Positions 63,860 to 64,000 of a DNA stretch of 64,000 bases are shown here, piece by piece (the first letter of the stretch is position 1; every line of letters begins with the position of its first letter). Position numbers and translations under genes: made by a program. The notes beneath the pieces were generated by a model. That model saw nothing but the letters and a program-made list of their open reading frames with translations. It did not search any database and was not told where the DNA came from. The stretch is from contig NZ_VCMV01000010.1 of the NCBI RefSeq assembly GCF_008757455.1, positions 1 through 64,000 on the forward strand. The letters run 5' to 3'. Origin of the DNA: Microvirga brassicacearum (GTDB taxonomy: Bacteria; Pseudomonadota; Alphaproteobacteria; Rhizobiales; Beijerinckiaceae).

Positions 63860-64000
63860 ATGGCCAGTTTTACCCTGCATCTGCCGCGCGATGCGCGCCC
63901 CGGTGATCCGGGCGCATTGGAGCGGGCCGAGGTCGTGAAGGACGCGTTTTCGTGGGGCGCTTTCTTCTTCACCGCCCTGTGGTTCTTCTATCATCGATGC
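63860..64000 (+). CDS. DUF2628 membrane protein (partial, runs off the window)
   Basis: The first 47 codons of a gene cut by the window end. MASFTLHLPRDARPGD followed by VVKDAFSWGAFFFTALWFFYHR is the DUF2628 start, with the first hydrophobic helix visible. gaagga lies 9 bases before ATG 63860; an in-frame ATG at 63794 is possible but the added residues are Pro-rich and unlike the family. Small membrane proteins of this type often sit between hisB and hisH; function unknown. Confidence 0.8.
   Translation, partial: MASFTLHLPRDARPGDPGALERAEVVKDAFSWGAFFFTALWFFYHRC

Overview
The window is high-GC DNA from an alphaproteobacterium, most likely a member of the Rhizobiales (Hyphomicrobiales). The evidence is a RegB/RegA redox two-component pair, an intracellular PHB depolymerase, an MbfA-type membrane ferritin, a BA14K-family protein, an LpsL-like UDP-glucuronate epimerase, an MmcB-family protein, the tsaB-rimI-fur-plsC-miaB-phoH-ybeY-ybeX-lnt-xre-metK-trmB series, and hslU-hslV beside hisB. 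Genus cannot be fixed from the sequence alone. Most of the window reads as core chromosome; small intergenic repeats and one AT-rich insert are the accessory parts.

Layout. 1-1950: permease and ATPase of a FecCD-type iron/cobalamin importer, its binding protein lying outside the window. 2029-6877: surface-polysaccharide genes (CapD/WbpM-like dehydratase; convergent operon of UDP-glucuronate epimerase, WecA/MraY-like glycosyl-1-phosphate transferase and a sugar epimerase). 7056-11368: MBL hydrolase, an ABC exporter-like protein whose ATPase motifs are all degenerate, and a TPR protein. 11719-16965: LuxR regulator, MmcB, RegA/RegB, and a small NIPSNAP/monooxygenase operon divergent from an ArsR-type regulator. 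17173-20555: PhaZ, a YgjP-like metalloprotease and a Bcr/CflA efflux pump. 20846-28000: a large RTX protein, PBP1A, a cysteine-free UdgX, a 38-residue Met-rich membrane peptide and a BNR-repeat exoprotein. 28160-31360: murJ, trpS and a universal stress protein.

31653-42929 is a dense housekeeping run in which most genes overlap by 4 bases: NifU-like protein, then tsaB-rimI, fur-plsC-miaB, phoH-ybeY-ybeX-lnt, and xre-metK-trmB. A serralysin-type RTX metalloprotease follows (43058-44575). 44790-56239 is the classical translation/RNA operon rimP-nusA-ylxR-infB-rbfA-(membrane protein)-truB, a reversed DUF892 gene, then rpsO-pnp. Both rimP and rpsO have an intrinsic-terminator-like hairpin in their leaders, suggesting transcription attenuation.

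56257-58156 is an AT-rich insert carrying an AvcD-like anti-phage dCTP deaminase with a frameshift near its C-terminus and a small divergent unknown ORF. After it come mbfA, an FMN-binding protein, ridA, a BA14K protein, hslU-hslV, hisB and the start of a DUF2628 gene.

No rRNA, tRNA, CRISPR array or insertion sequence was seen. Four families of short palindromic or interspersed repeats sit between genes. The observations most worth following are the pseudo-ATPase ABC protein with three repeated NLL(F/Y)G segments, the cysteine-free UdgX, the frameshifted defence deaminase, a 28-base palindrome upstream of the large RTX gene, a hairpin that hides the ribosome binding site of the serralysin gene, and the two leader terminators.
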